Shown piece after piece: positions 18,959-27,626 of a stretch of 64,000 nt of DNA (position 1 is the stretch's first letter; each line of letters begins with the position of its first letter). The position numbers and the translations under genes were made by a program. Source of the DNA: Pseudomonas sp. KK4 (GTDB taxonomy: Bacteria > Pseudomonadota > Gammaproteobacteria > Pseudomonadales > Pseudomonadaceae). A model generated the notes under the pieces. The model worked only from the letters and a program-made list of their open reading frames with translations. It had not been told where the DNA came from and made no database searches. The stretch spans positions 1 through 64,000 of the forward strand of contig NZ_LYVP01000015.1 in NCBI RefSeq assembly GCF_001984065.1. The letters run 5' to 3'.

Positions 18959-19954
18959 ATGTTCGAGGAAGAAAACGCGCAGTGGGGGCTGGTACATGCC
19001 CTGGTGCTGGACGGTAAAGGCGGTGCGCGTTCGATAGCCCGGACAGAACTCGATGACTTGCAGCTGCAGGCCCATGAAAGCCTGTGGCTGCATTGGGATC
19101 GCAGCCACCCGCAAACCCAGACCTGGTTGCGCCAATCCAGTGGCCTGAGCGAATTCAGCTGCGACCTGCTGCTGGAAGAAAATACCCGTCCGCGCCTTTT
19201 ACAGCTTTCCGACAGCGAACTGCTGCTATTTTTGCGTGGAATTAACCTCAACCCGGGTGCCGAACCGGAAGACATGGTGTCGGTGCGGATCTTCGGGTCT
19301 GCCCAGCGGGTGATTTCCCTGCGTTTGCGTCCGTTGCGCGCCACCGATGAACTGCTGGTGCAACTGGCCGAAGGCAAGGGGCCGAGAACCGCCTCCGAAC
19401 TCATCCTTTATATGGCGCAGTACCTCACCAACAAGGTGCAGGATCTGGTCAGCTGTCTCTCGGAAGTGGTCGACGCCGAAGAAGAAAAGCTGGATGCCGA
19501 CGAACGGTACACGCCCGAACATGGAGAGGTTTTGCAGATCCGTCGTCGGGCTGCCGGGTTGAAGCGCTTCCTCGCGCCGCAGCGGGATATCTTCGGTCAA
19601 CTGACGCGCATAAAATTGCCCTGGTTCGTCGAGGACGATGGCGATTACTGGAACGAATTGAACAACAGCCTGACCCGTTATCTCGAGGAGCTGGAATTGA
19701 CCCGGGAGCGGGTGGGGCTGGTCCTGGAGGCTGAAGACCGACGCTTGAGCGTGCGCATGAACCGCACGATGTACCGCTTCGGGATCGTCACCGGGATCTT
19801 TTTGCCGATGAGTTTTCTGACCGGCCTTCTGGGGATCAACGTCGGCGGAATTCCATTATCCGGCAGTCCATATGGCTTCCTCGTGGCCTGCCTGCTGATG
19901 GTCTCTGTGGCGCTCGGGCAGTGGTGGTTATTCCGACGATTGCGCTGGGTTTGA
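18959..19954 (+). CDS. cmaX: CorA/ZntB-type membrane transporter CmaX
   Basis: 331 residues from the ATG at 18959, with GGA 6 bp upstream; a TTG at 18941 is the only longer option. A soluble N-terminal region ends in two C-terminal helices, the first closing with GINVGGIP in place of the CorA GMN motif, as in ZntB zinc transporters. It heads the cmaX-crfX-cmpX-sigX-oprF block, which is conserved across Pseudomonas. Confidence 0.88.
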   Translation: MFEEENAQWGLVHALVLDGKGGARSIARTELDDLQLQAHESLWLHWDRSHPQTQTWLRQSSGLSEFSCDLLLEENTRPRLLQLSDSELLLFLRGINLNPGAEPEDMVSVRIFGSAQRVISLRLRPLRATDELLVQLAEGKGPRTASELILYMAQYLTNKVQDLVSCLSEVVDAEEEKLDADERYTPEHGEVLQIRRRAAGLKRFLAPQRDIFGQLTRIKLPWFVEDDGDYWNELNNSLTRYLEELELTRERVGLVLEAEDRRLSVRMNRTMYRFGIVTGIFLPMSFLTGLLGINVGGIPLSGSPYGFLVACLLMVSVALGQWWLFRRLRWV

Positions 19955-20017
19955 AATTGAACAATGTGACCCGACCAAATGTGACCGCGTCTTTCACAGA
20001 CATCACGAGAGGTGCGT

Positions 20018-20266
20018 ATGCACGATCCGTTTGAACAGTCTTTGCGTGACATGCTCAAGTCCACACCGTCCACCCGGGACGACGATGCGTGCCTTGGTCG
20101 TGTACTGAAAACCGCCAACCGTCAGGTCGGCGCCGGCGATCTGTTCAGCCTGCTGGGCCGCTGGCTGCCCGCGCTGATGATTGCCCTCAATAATGGCTCG
20201 GCCCATGTGGCGCCCGTGTCCCGTCTTCGTAAACCTAACGCTCGCACTGCTGATAAGGCTGATTGA
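20018..20266 (+). CDS. crfX: CrfX, small conserved protein of the sigX locus
   Basis: 82 residues starting at the ATG at 20018 with AGAGGTG just ahead. It is soluble, has a basic C-terminus, and contains the segment DDDACLGRVLKTANRQVGAG. The role is not known in detail. It lies between cmaX and cmpX, 2 bp before the cmpX start, so it is cotranscribed with cmpX. Confidence 0.85.
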   Translation: MHDPFEQSLRDMLKSTPSTRDDDACLGRVLKTANRQVGAGDLFSLLGRWLPALMIALNNGSAHVAPVSRLRKPNARTADKAD

Positions 20267-20268
20267 AT

Positions 20269-21093
20269 ATGGAACTTGATCTCTGGACACAGAGCCTCGT
20301 CACTGCAATGACTGCGCTATGGACCAAGGTTGCGAACTTCATTCCGAACCTGTTTGGCGCCCTGGTGGTGCTGCTGCTGGGTTTCGTCGTGGCCAAACTG
20401 CTGGACACGCTGCTGTCCAAATTGCTCGCCAAACTGGGCCTCGATCGCCTGATGGGCGGTACCGGCCTGACCAAATTGCTGTCACGCGCCGGTCTCCAGG
20501 TGCCGATCTCGACGCTGATCGGCAAGATCGTCTATTGGTTCGTTTTGCTGATTTTTCTGGTTTCTGCCGCAGAATCCCTTGGACTTGAGCGAGTTTCAGC
20601 TACGCTGGATATGCTCGCGTTGTATTTGCCGAAGGTTTTCGGTGCGGCGCTGGTGCTGCTGGTAGGGGTTCTGCTGGCGCAATTGGCCAATGGCCTGGTG
20701 CGCGGCGCCGCCGAAGGCGTAGGGCTGGACTATGCTTCCGGTCTGGGGCGAATCGCCCAGGGCCTTGTGATCATCATCAGCATTTCGGTCGCGATCAGCC
20801 AGTTGGAGGTCAAGACTGACCTGCTCAACCATGTGATCGTCATCGTGTTGATTACCGTTGGTCTGGCGGTTGCGCTGGCCATGGGGTTGGGAAGCCGGGA
20901 AATTGCCGGTCAGATTCTTGCGGGAATCTATGTGCGTGAGTTGTATCAGGTTGGGCAACAAGTGCGTGTTGGCGAGGTCGAAGGGCAGATCGAAGAGATC
21001 GGCACGGTTAAAACCACATTGCTGACCGATGAGGGTGAGCTAGTCTCTCTCTCCAATCGGATTCTCCTGGAGCAGCATGTGAGTAGCCGCTAA
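20269..21093 (+). CDS. cmpX: CmpX, small mechanosensitive-channel-like membrane protein
   Basis: 274 residues with five or so hydrophobic helices. The C-terminal segment is MscS-like beta domain (VGQQVRVGEVEGQIEEIGT and LSNRILLEQ). The ATG at 20269 is preferred to TTG 20263. CmpX is a cytoplasmic membrane protein linked in other pseudomonads to SigX activity and membrane tension. Confidence 0.88.
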   Translation: MELDLWTQSLVTAMTALWTKVANFIPNLFGALVVLLLGFVVAKLLDTLLSKLLAKLGLDRLMGGTGLTKLLSRAGLQVPISTLIGKIVYWFVLLIFLVSAAESLGLERVSATLDMLALYLPKVFGAALVLLVGVLLAQLANGLVRGAAEGVGLDYASGLGRIAQGLVIIISISVAISQLEVKTDLLNHVIVIVLITVGLAVALAMGLGSREIAGQILAGIYVRELYQVGQQVRVGEVEGQIEEIGTVKTTLLTDEGELVSLSNRILLEQHVSSR

Positions 21094-21179
21094 CCCGGCA
21101 AACCCTGCTAATGTATGCCGCCGCAAAAAGCCCTGATGGGCTGCGGTGGACATTGACCTGACTGTCGGCCTGACTTGTT

Positions 21180-21770
21180 TTGAATAAAGCTCAACCGCTC
21201 TCCACGCGCTACGACCCCCGCGAGCTCTCTGATGAGGAGTTGGTCGCGCGCTCGCATACCGAGCTGTTTCACGTCACGCGCGCCTATGAAGAACTGATGC
21301 GGCGTTACCAGCGAACATTATTTAACGTCTGTGCACGATATCTCGGGAACGATCGCGACGCAGACGATGTCTGTCAGGAAGTGATGTTGAAGGTGTTGTA
21401 TGGCTTGAAGAACTTCGAGGGAAAATCGAAGTTCAAGACCTGGCTCTACAGCATCACGTATAACGAATGCATCACCCAGTATCGGAAAGAACGGCGAAAG
21501 CGTCGCTTGATGGACGCACTGAGTCTTGACCCCCTCGAAGAAGCGTCTGAGGAAAAGGCGCCGAAACCCGAGGAGAAGGGCGGACTTGATCGCTGGTTGG
21601 TGTATGTGAACCCGATTGACCGTGAAATTCTGGTGCTACGATTTGTCGCAGAGCTGGAGTTTCAGGAGATCGCAGACATCATGCACATGGGCTTGAGTGC
21701 AACAAAAATGCGGTACAAACGCGCTCTAGACAAATTACGTGAGAAATTTGCAGGCATTGCTGAAACTTAG
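21180..21770 (+). CDS. sigX: ECF sigma factor SigX
   Basis: 196 residues, near identical over its length to what I recall of P. aeruginosa SigX. Region 2 includes NDRDADDVCQEVMLKVLYGL and KTWLYSITYNECI; region 4 includes EFQEIADIMHMGLSATKMR. It starts at TTG 21180. It drives oprF and envelope/fatty-acid genes in response to membrane stress. No anti-sigma gene is visible next to it. Confidence 0.94.
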   Translation: MNKAQPLSTRYDPRELSDEELVARSHTELFHVTRAYEELMRRYQRTLFNVCARYLGNDRDADDVCQEVMLKVLYGLKNFEGKSKFKTWLYSITYNECITQYRKERRKRRLMDALSLDPLEEASEEKAPKPEEKGGLDRWLVYVNPIDREILVLRFVAELEFQEIADIMHMGLSATKMRYKRALDKLREKFAGIAET

Positions 21771-21877
21771 TTCGGCGCAAATATCTCTTACGTGTAGGCA
21801 AGTTCTGATAGAATTGCCGCCGAGTTGTCCCCCGGTTTGCGGGACTGCTTCACAATCACCAGATGGGGATTTAACGG

Positions 21878-22912
21878 ATGAAACTGAAAAACACCTTGGG
21901 CTTGGCCATTGGTTCTCTTATTGCCGCCACTTCGTTCGGCGCTCTGGCACAGGGCCAAGGCGCAGTTGAAATCGAAGGCTTCGCTAAGAAAGAACAGTTC
22001 GACAGCGCTCGTAACTTCAAGAACAACGGCAACCTGTTCGGCGGTTCCGTTGGTTACTTCCTGACCGACGACGTTGAACTGCGTCTGGGCTACGACGAAG
22101 TGCACAACGTGCGTTCCGACGACGGTCGTAACATCAAGGGCGCTAACACCGCTCTGGACGCTCTGTACCACTTCAACAACCCGGGCGACATGCTGCGTCC
22201 ATACGTTTCGGCTGGTTTCTCCGATCAGAGCATCGGTCAGAACGGCAAGGGCGGTCGTGACCGTTCCACCTTCGCCAACGTTGGCGGCGGCGCCAAGCTG
22301 TACTTCACCGAGAACTTCTACGCCCGTGCTGGCGTTGAAGCTCAGTACAACATCGACAAGGGCGACACCGAGTGGGCTCCTAGCGTCGGTATCGGTGTGA
22401 ACTTCGGCGGCGGCTCCAAGCCAGCTGCAGCTCCAGTTCCAGCACCGGCTGAAGTCTGCTCCGACAGCGACAACGATGGCGTTTGCGACAACGTTGACAA
22501 GTGCCCGGACACCCCAGCCAACGTAACCGTTGACGCTGATGGCTGCCCAGCAGTTGCTGAAGTTGTACGTGTTGAGCTGGACGTGAAATTCGACTTCGAC
22601 AAGTCGGTCGTCAAGCCAAACAGCTACGGCGACATCAAGAACCTGGCTGACTTCATGAAGCAGTACCCATCCACCACCACTACTGTTGAAGGTCACACTG
22701 ACTCCGTCGGTCCTGACGCTTACAACCAGAAACTGTCCGAGCGTCGTGCAAACGCCGTTAAGCAAGTTCTGACCAACCAGTACGGTGTTGAATCGTCCCG
22801 CGTTCAGTCTGTTGGCTACGGCGAATCCCGCCCAGTTGCTGACAACAAAACTGAAGCTGGCCGTGCTGTTAACCGTCGCGTAGAAGCGCAGGTTGAAGCT
22901 AAAGCTAAGTAA
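21878..22912 (+). CDS. oprF: Major outer-membrane porin OprF
   Basis: 344 residues: signal peptide ending ALAQ at about residue 24, an eight-strand beta-barrel (about 25-185), a proline-rich hinge, a four-cysteine loop (about 200-230) and a C-terminal OmpA-like peptidoglycan-binding domain (VEGHTDSVGPDAYNQKLS). The 107-bp gap after sigX carries its promoter, and GGGGA precedes the ATG. Codon use is strongly biased to favoured codons, as for a highly expressed gene. Confidence 0.97.
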   Translation: MKLKNTLGLAIGSLIAATSFGALAQGQGAVEIEGFAKKEQFDSARNFKNNGNLFGGSVGYFLTDDVELRLGYDEVHNVRSDDGRNIKGANTALDALYHFNNPGDMLRPYVSAGFSDQSIGQNGKGGRDRSTFANVGGGAKLYFTENFYARAGVEAQYNIDKGDTEWAPSVGIGVNFGGGSKPAAAPVPAPAEVCSDSDNDGVCDNVDKCPDTPANVTVDADGCPAVAEVVRVELDVKFDFDKSVVKPNSYGDIKNLADFMKQYPSTTTTVEGHTDSVGPDAYNQKLSERRANAVKQVLTNQYGVESSRVQSVGYGESRPVADNKTEAGRAVNRRVEAQVEAKAK

Positions 22913-22929
22913 TTAGCTCGCCGCTCCGA

Positions 22930-22957
22930 GAAAAGCCCGGCTCAGGCCGGGCTTTTC
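22930..22957 (+). terminator. Intrinsic terminator of oprF
   Basis: GAAAAGCCCGGCTCAGGCCGGGCTTTTC hairpin with a T-rich end, 17 bp after the oprF stop. The A-rich left arm would also let it act on transcripts arriving from cobA on the other strand. Confidence 0.88.
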
Positions 22958-22987
22958 TTTGCCTGCGATTTGTTGGTGCCGAGCCCG

Positions 22988-23087
22988 TGGAGGAGCGAAC
23001 TCGCTCGCGATGGTCGTAAACGATGACTCGGGGTGTCAGGTGCCGCTTGAGGCCATGCGTTTCTCGCGAGCAAGCTCGCTCCTACAG
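22988..23087. repeat. REPIN overlapping the cobA stop codon
   Basis: TGTAGGAGC-class arms, the left one altered (GTGGAGGAGCGAACTCGCTCG). The right arm runs into the 3' end of cobA: the TAG stop of cobA on the minus strand is the TAG of the REP arm CTGTAGGAGC. Confidence 0.83.
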
Positions 23088-23825
23088 CGCCATGCATTCC
23101 AATTGCGTCCGTTGTGTCCTTCCTGCGGCAACTTTGCCGATCACCAGAATCGCCGGGCTTTTCAGGCCAAAGCTGTAGGCATCGTCCTCCATCGCCCTCA
23201 GATCACTGCGACACTCCCGCTGATGGGGCAACGAAGCGTTTTCGATCATGGCCACCGGTGTGTCCGCCGCCATCCCTGCCTCGAGCAATTGCTCACGAAT
23301 TTCACCCAGCCTGGCCACGCCCATGTAGATCACCAGGGTCGTACCGCCCTGGGCCAGGGCTCGCCAGTTCAGGCTGCTGCCATCCTGCGTATGAGCGGTC
23401 ACCAGGGTCACGCCGCGGGCTACGCCACGCAGGGTCAGCGGTATATCGCATTGCGTGGCGCCCGCCAGCCCGGCGGTGATGCCATTGACCAACTCGACCT
23501 CCACCCCGTGCTCACGCAACCACTGTGCCTCCTCGCCAGCGCGTCCGAAAATGCACGGATCGCCGCCCTTGAGCCGCACCACGCATTTGCCTTGACGCGC
23601 ATAACGCAGCATCAGGCGATGAATGAAGGCTTGCGGCGTTGAACGGCAGCCCCCGCGCTTGCCGACGGGAATGATCCGCACGTCGTTGCAGTGTTCCAGC
23701 ACTGCGTCGTTGACCAGATCATCAATCAGCACCACATCGGCTTCGCGCAACGCGCGTACGGCTTTGAGCGTCAACAGTTCCGGATCACCAGGGCCCGCAC
23801 CGACCAGCCAGACTTTTGCGTTCAT
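23082..23825 (-). CDS. cobA: Uroporphyrinogen-III C-methyltransferase
   Basis: Makes precorrin-2, the precursor of siroheme, which is the cofactor of assimilatory nitrite and sulfite reductases. 247 residues from the ATG at 23825, with AGAGGA 8 bp upstream. SAM-methyltransferase motifs are GAGPGDPELLTLKA at the N-terminus and VRLKGGDPCIFGRAGEE near residue 85. Its place at the end of the nitrate genes fits siroheme supply. The stop codon is inside a REP arm, so the C-terminal end may have been set by the repeat. Confidence 0.93.
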   Translation of the reverse strand: MNAKVWLVGAGPGDPELLTLKAVRALREADVVLIDDLVNDAVLEHCNDVRIIPVGKRGGCRSTPQAFIHRLMLRYARQGKCVVRLKGGDPCIFGRAGEEAQWLREHGVEVELVNGITAGLAGATQCDIPLTLRGVARGVTLVTAHTQDGSSLNWRALAQGGTTLVIYMGVARLGEIREQLLEAGMAADTPVAMIENASLPHQRECRSDLRAMEDDAYSFGLKSPAILVIGKVAAGRTQRTQLECMAL

Positions 23826-23873
23826 CGTGTTTTCCTCTTGGATTCTGCAGCCCACATTTGCAATGCATACCCC

Positions 23874-23897
23874 TGTGGGCGCGGGCTTGCTCGCGAA
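23874..23897. repeat. Single REP arm between cobA and the kinase gene
   Basis: CTGTGGGCGCGGGCTTGCTCGC, one arm of the GTGGGAGCGGG class without a partner, in the 86-bp gap. This is the spot where P. aeruginosa carries nirB-nirD and a nitrate reductase gene. Confidence 0.75.
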
Positions 23898-23911
23898 AGG
23901 CGCAACCCGCT

Positions 23912-25582
23912 CTAACCATGAAATACAAAAAACAGCAGCACCAGATTCATCAACAAAGCCCCGACCGCCAGCCCCCGCCACACCTTCAGCGGTTCGCGCT
24001 CCAGCAGGGGACGGGGCCGCACACTCAAGCTGCGGCGCTCCCCCTGATCCATCAGCAGCAACCATTCTTCGGCTGTTTCAAAACGCTGGGCCGGATCCGC
24101 CGCTACCGCACGGGCCAGGCTTTGGCTCAACCATTGCGGCAGGTCAGGGCGATAACGGCTGGCGCAAACCGGCACCCCGAACCGTGGGCGCTGGAACGCT
24201 TCGATCTCGCCGTAGGGAAAGTGCCCGGTCAGCAGGTAAAACAGGGTCACACCGACGGCATACAAATCCTGTTGCGGTGTAGGCGTTTCACCACGAAAGG
24301 CTTCCGGCGCAATAAAGCTGGGGGTTCCAGGCAACGTCGAGGGCTGGTCTTCGGACAACCCGGCACACCAGGCCAGGCCGAAATCCAGCAGGCGCAATTC
24401 GCCGTCATCCCCCAGCAACAGGTTTTCCGGCTTGATGTCGCGATGCAGGATCTGCCGCCGGTGCAACAGGCCGACCGCCTTGAGCAAGCGTTCGGCCAGG
24501 TCCTGCCACTGGGCCAGCGGCAACGGCCCGCTTTGCCCAAACAATTGCGCCAGGGTCGACCCGGCATATTCGCGCATCACGTAGTACAAATGCTGACGCT
24601 GGCTGGCGGCATGGACTTCAGGAAAATGCCGCCCGGCCACACGCTTGAGAAACCATTCCTCCGACAGCAACGCCTGCCCGGCCAGGTGATCGTCATGCAG
24701 CGCCCCCGGCAGGGTTTTCAGCAACCAGGGCTGCTGGTGACTGTCACGCACCCGGTACAGCAGTGACTGCTGGCTCTGAGCAACGATGCCTTCGACCTGC
24801 CAGCCTTCGAAATCCTGCCCCGGCTTCAGCGCCGGCGGCAGGGGCCATTGCTGCAAATGGATCAGCGCGTCGCCAATGCCGGTTTCCCCCAGGGCGTCGA
24901 CCCGCACCAGCAAGGCGCTGGCGTTATCCTGGCTGCCGGCCAGGTGCGCGGCATTGACCAGGGTCTGCGCGGCGCTGTGCAGATCCGGTTGATCACGCAG
25001 AATCGCCGCAATCGCGGTATCGCCCAACACCGCCCAGATGCCATCGCTGAGCAGCACGAAACTCTCATCGAGGCGCAACTCACCGTCGAGAAAATCCAGC
25101 ACCAGGTGCTGATCCAGCCCCAGCGCGCGCTTGAGCACATGCTGCATGCCCGGTTGATCCCATACATGATCCTCGCTGACCCGCTGCAACTGATCGGCGT
25201 GCCAGCGGTACACCCGGCAATCGCCCACATGGGCCAGGGTGAAACGCCGGCCACGCATGACCAGCGCACTGACCGTGGTCAGCAACGGCTGCCCACCGCC
25301 GTTGGCCTGCAACCAGCGGTTCTGCGCCAGCAGCAGGCGATCCAGAGCCTGTGCGACGCCCCAGGTTTCCGGGGTCGCGTAGTAGTCCAGTGCCAGGGCC
25401 TGCAAGGTCGAACGGGCAGCCAGGCCACCATCGGCGCACTGGCTGACGCCGTCGGCGATGGCGAACAGGTAACCCTTGCTGGCGGCCAGTGCCGGTGCCG
25501 GCGTGACCAGGCGCAGGGCGTCCTGGTTTTCCTCACGGGGGCCGGTGGCGCTGGCTTCGGCGAAACTCAGTTGCAGGCCCAT
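23912..25582 (-). CDS. PP2C phosphatase fused to a serine/threonine kinase, membrane anchored
   Basis: 556 residues. Residues 1-235 are a PP2C phosphatase (metal-binding IADG at 42-45, VGDCR at 119-123, LSDG at 178-181). Residues 265-525 are a kinase with HRDIKPENLL (380-389) and DFG (400-402). The glycine-rich loop is degenerate. A single C-terminal helix (about 534-553) anchors it. It lies 7 bp downstream of the nitrate transporter gene, so it belongs to the nitrate operon. A role in nitrogen signalling is likely but the target is unknown. Confidence 0.9.
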   Translation of the reverse strand: MGLQLSFAEASATGPREENQDALRLVTPAPALAASKGYLFAIADGVSQCADGGLAARSTLQALALDYYATPETWGVAQALDRLLLAQNRWLQANGGGQPLLTTVSALVMRGRRFTLAHVGDCRVYRWHADQLQRVSEDHVWDQPGMQHVLKRALGLDQHLVLDFLDGELRLDESFVLLSDGIWAVLGDTAIAAILRDQPDLHSAAQTLVNAAHLAGSQDNASALLVRVDALGETGIGDALIHLQQWPLPPALKPGQDFEGWQVEGIVAQSQQSLLYRVRDSHQQPWLLKTLPGALHDDHLAGQALLSEEWFLKRVAGRHFPEVHAASQRQHLYYVMREYAGSTLAQLFGQSGPLPLAQWQDLAERLLKAVGLLHRRQILHRDIKPENLLLGDDGELRLLDFGLAWCAGLSEDQPSTLPGTPSFIAPEAFRGETPTPQQDLYAVGVTLFYLLTGHFPYGEIEAFQRPRFGVPVCASRYRPDLPQWLSQSLARAVAADPAQRFETAEEWLLLMDQGERRSLSVRPRPLLEREPLKVWRGLAVGALLMNLVLLFFVFHG

Positions 25583-25589
25583 GGCGGTG

Positions 25590-26801
25590 TCAGACCCGCG
25601 CAGCGGTCACGGCGGCCGAACCCCACGTGGTTCTCCAGCGACGTTTCACCCCGGCCAGCCCGAACCAGGCCAGGATCGCGAGACCGGCGAACAGCCACAG
25701 CGCCATCTGATAACTGCCGGTGCTTTGCTTGATCGTGCCCATGCCCGCCGCCAGCGCAAAGCCACCGATGCCACCGGCCATGCCGATCAGCCCGGTCATC
25801 ACGCCGATTTCCCGGCGAAAGCGCTGCGGCACCAACTGGAACACCGCGCCGTTACCCGCGCCCAGACCGAGCATGGTGCAGACGAACAGCGCCAGCGCTG
25901 CGTAGGAGCTTGGCAGGTTGAACCCCACGGCCGCGATGCAGATCGCTGCCACGGTGTACATCCCGAGCAAGGTACGAATGCCGCCGAAGCGATCCGCCAG
26001 CGCGCCGCCCAGCGGACGCATCAGGCTGCCACCGAACACGCAGGCCGCAGTGTAGTAACCGGCCGTCACCGGGCTCAGGCCGTACTGGTCGTTGAAGTAG
26101 CCGGGCAGGGCGCTGGCCAGGCCGATGAAGCCGCCGAAGGTCACGCTGTAGAAAAACATGAACCACCAGCTGTCACGGTCGCCCAGGGCCTTGAAGTAGT
26201 CGGCCACCGATTTGGCTGTCGGCCGCTGAGGGGCGTTTTTGGCCAGCCAGGCGAAGACGATCAGGGTCAGGATCAGCGGGATCAGGGCGAAGCCGAAGAC
26301 GTTGCTCCAGCCGAATGCGGCGGCCAGTACCGGTGCGATCAATGCCGCCAGTATGGTGCCCGAGTTACCGGCCCCGGCGATGCCCATGGCCTTGCCCTGG
26401 TGCTGCGGCGGGTACCATTGCGACGCCAGGGGCAGGGCCACGGCGAAGGACGCACCGGCCATGCCCAGGAACAGTCCCAGCAGCAGCGCTTGCTCGTAAC
26501 TGTGGATGCCGAGTTTCCAGGCGCCGAACAGCGCGCCGATGACAATCACCTGGCCGATCAGGCCGGCGGTTTTCGGCGACAGGCGATCGGCGAGCATGCC
26601 CATCACAAAGCGCAGCACCGCCCCGGCCAGAATCGGCGTGGCTACCACCAGCCCGCGCTGCTGCGTGGTCAGGTGCAGGTCGGCGGCAATTTGCACCGCC
26701 AGGGGGCCGAGCAGGTACCAGACCATGAAACTCAGATCGAAATACAGGAAGGCCGAGAACAGGGTCGGGGTATGGCCGGATTTCCAGAAGCTTGAATTCA
26801 T
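25590..26801 (-). CDS. Nitrate/nitrite transporter, NarK/NasA type
   Basis: 403-residue major facilitator with 12 hydrophobic helices. Seen: GMLADRLSPK, GAGNSGTILAALIAPVLA and GLGAGNGAVFQLVPQRF, the nitrate signature motifs of this group. The start at 26801 has GAGGTG upstream; the longer frame back to 26882 lies in the RNA leader. It imports nitrate for assimilation. Transcription comes from a sigma-54 promoter and passes an ANTAR-type leader and terminator. Confidence 0.92.
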   Translation of the reverse strand: MNSSFWKSGHTPTLFSAFLYFDLSFMVWYLLGPLAVQIAADLHLTTQQRGLVVATPILAGAVLRFVMGMLADRLSPKTAGLIGQVIVIGALFGAWKLGIHSYEQALLLGLFLGMAGASFAVALPLASQWYPPQHQGKAMGIAGAGNSGTILAALIAPVLAAAFGWSNVFGFALIPLILTLIVFAWLAKNAPQRPTAKSVADYFKALGDRDSWWFMFFYSVTFGGFIGLASALPGYFNDQYGLSPVTAGYYTAACVFGGSLMRPLGGALADRFGGIRTLLGMYTVAAICIAAVGFNLPSSYAALALFVCTMLGLGAGNGAVFQLVPQRFRREIGVMTGLIGMAGGIGGFALAAGMGTIKQSTGSYQMALWLFAGLAILAWFGLAGVKRRWRTTWGSAAVTAARV

Positions 26802-26891
26802 CGCGCACCTCAGCTGATAGGGGTCTCGAACGGGCGTCATGCCGGTGGCGCGCCGCACGGCCGCTCCACCGGCCCCGGGCAATGGGGCCCA

Positions 26892-26945
26892 AACAAAAAA
26901 ACGCCGCTACCCGATTCGCCGTGGGGCGAAAGGAGTGAGCGACGT
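26892..26945 (-). terminator. Leader terminator of the narK-type operon
   Basis: On the minus strand ACGTCGCT pairs with AGCGGCGT around an inner stem TTCGCC-CCAC-GGCGAA, followed by six T and a further TTT. No gene ends upstream, so this is an attenuator. Its left arm shares bases 26940-26945 with the second ANTAR hairpin, so the two structures exclude each other. Confidence 0.82.
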
Positions 26946-26980
26946 CTTTGTCGTAAGTGGGGCAACCGCCGTTGGTTACC
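26940..26980 (-). ncRNA. ANTAR-protein (NasT) target: two hexaloop hairpins
   Basis: Read on the minus strand, P1 is GGTAACC-AACGGC-GGTTGCC (26980-26961, seven pairs, one G-U) and P2 is CGAC-AAAGAC-GTCG (26953-26940), with a 7-nt linker. Both loops are six bases with A at position 1 and G at position 4, the rule known for AmiR/EutV/NasR-type ANTAR antiterminators. NasT, encoded upstream, is the obvious ligand. Confidence 0.85.
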
Positions 26981-26992
26981 TGTGAAGATTGC

Positions 26993-27011
26993 TTAGCGAG
27001 ATTTGTGCCAA
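26993..27011 (-). promoter_or_regulatory. Sigma-54 promoter of the nitrate transporter operon
   Basis: Minus-strand TTGGCACAAATCTCGCTAA has GG and GC separated by exactly 10 bases, as sigma-54 requires. The predicted start near 26984 is about four bases ahead of the first ANTAR hairpin. Activation by NtrC is likely; I did not identify its upstream sites. Confidence 0.82.
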
Positions 27012-27035
27012 CAGGGGAGACCGCGATGACGTCCT

Positions 27036-27611
27036 TCAGCCCAACAATTCACTCATGGCAATAATCTGCTCCGCCACCTGAATCAACTTCTGCTGGCGGC
27101 TCATGGCCTGGCGGCGCATCAGGGTGTAGGCGTCTTCCTCGTTGCAATGCTTCATTTTCATCAACAGCCCCTTGGCCAGCTCGATGCGCTTGCGCTCGGC
27201 CAGTTGCTGGTCGCGGGCGTGCAGTTGCGCGCGCAGGGCCTGGTCGCTTTCGAAGCGGGCCATGGCCACATCGAGAATCGGCTGCAGGCGTTGGGCGTGG
27301 ATGCCTTCGACGATGTAGGCGCTGACGCCGGACTTGATCGCCTGGCGCATCACATCGGGGTCGTGTTCGTCGGTGAACATCACGATCGGCCGCGGCTGGT
27401 CGCGGCTGACCAGTACCACTTGCTCCATGACATCCCGGCCCGGTGACTCGGTATCGATCAGAATCACGTCCGGGCGCACCGTTTCGACGCGCGCCGGCAG
27501 GTCGATGGTCAGCCCCGACTCATCGATCACCTCGAACCCGGCTTCCGTCAGGGCCGCTTTGAGGCGCCCGACCTTTTTTGCGGTGTCGTTGATCAGCAGG
27601 ATACGCAACAT
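27036..27611 (-). CDS. nasT: Nitrate-responsive ANTAR antiterminator
   Basis: 191 residues: a receiver-like domain (1-120, acidic D53 in IDTESPG) and a C-terminal ANTAR RNA-binding three-helix domain (about 130-188, RKRIELAKGLLMKM, EEDAYTLMRRQAM). It binds dual-hairpin leader RNA and prevents termination when nitrate releases it from NasS. It is 15 bp downstream of nasS. Both its own operon and the next operon have matching leaders. Confidence 0.95.
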   Translation of the reverse strand: MLRILLINDTAKKVGRLKAALTEAGFEVIDESGLTIDLPARVETVRPDVILIDTESPGRDVMEQVVLVSRDQPRPIVMFTDEHDPDVMRQAIKSGVSAYIVEGIHAQRLQPILDVAMARFESDQALRAQLHARDQQLAERKRIELAKGLLMKMKHCNEEDAYTLMRRQAMSRQQKLIQVAEQIIAMSELLG

Positions 27612-27626
27612 GTTCGTGGCCTCCCG

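Noticed and set aside
23874..23897. Single REP arm as a deletion scar of nirBD-nasC
   Set aside because: Other pseudomonads place nirBD elsewhere, and one REP arm alone does not show a deletion.
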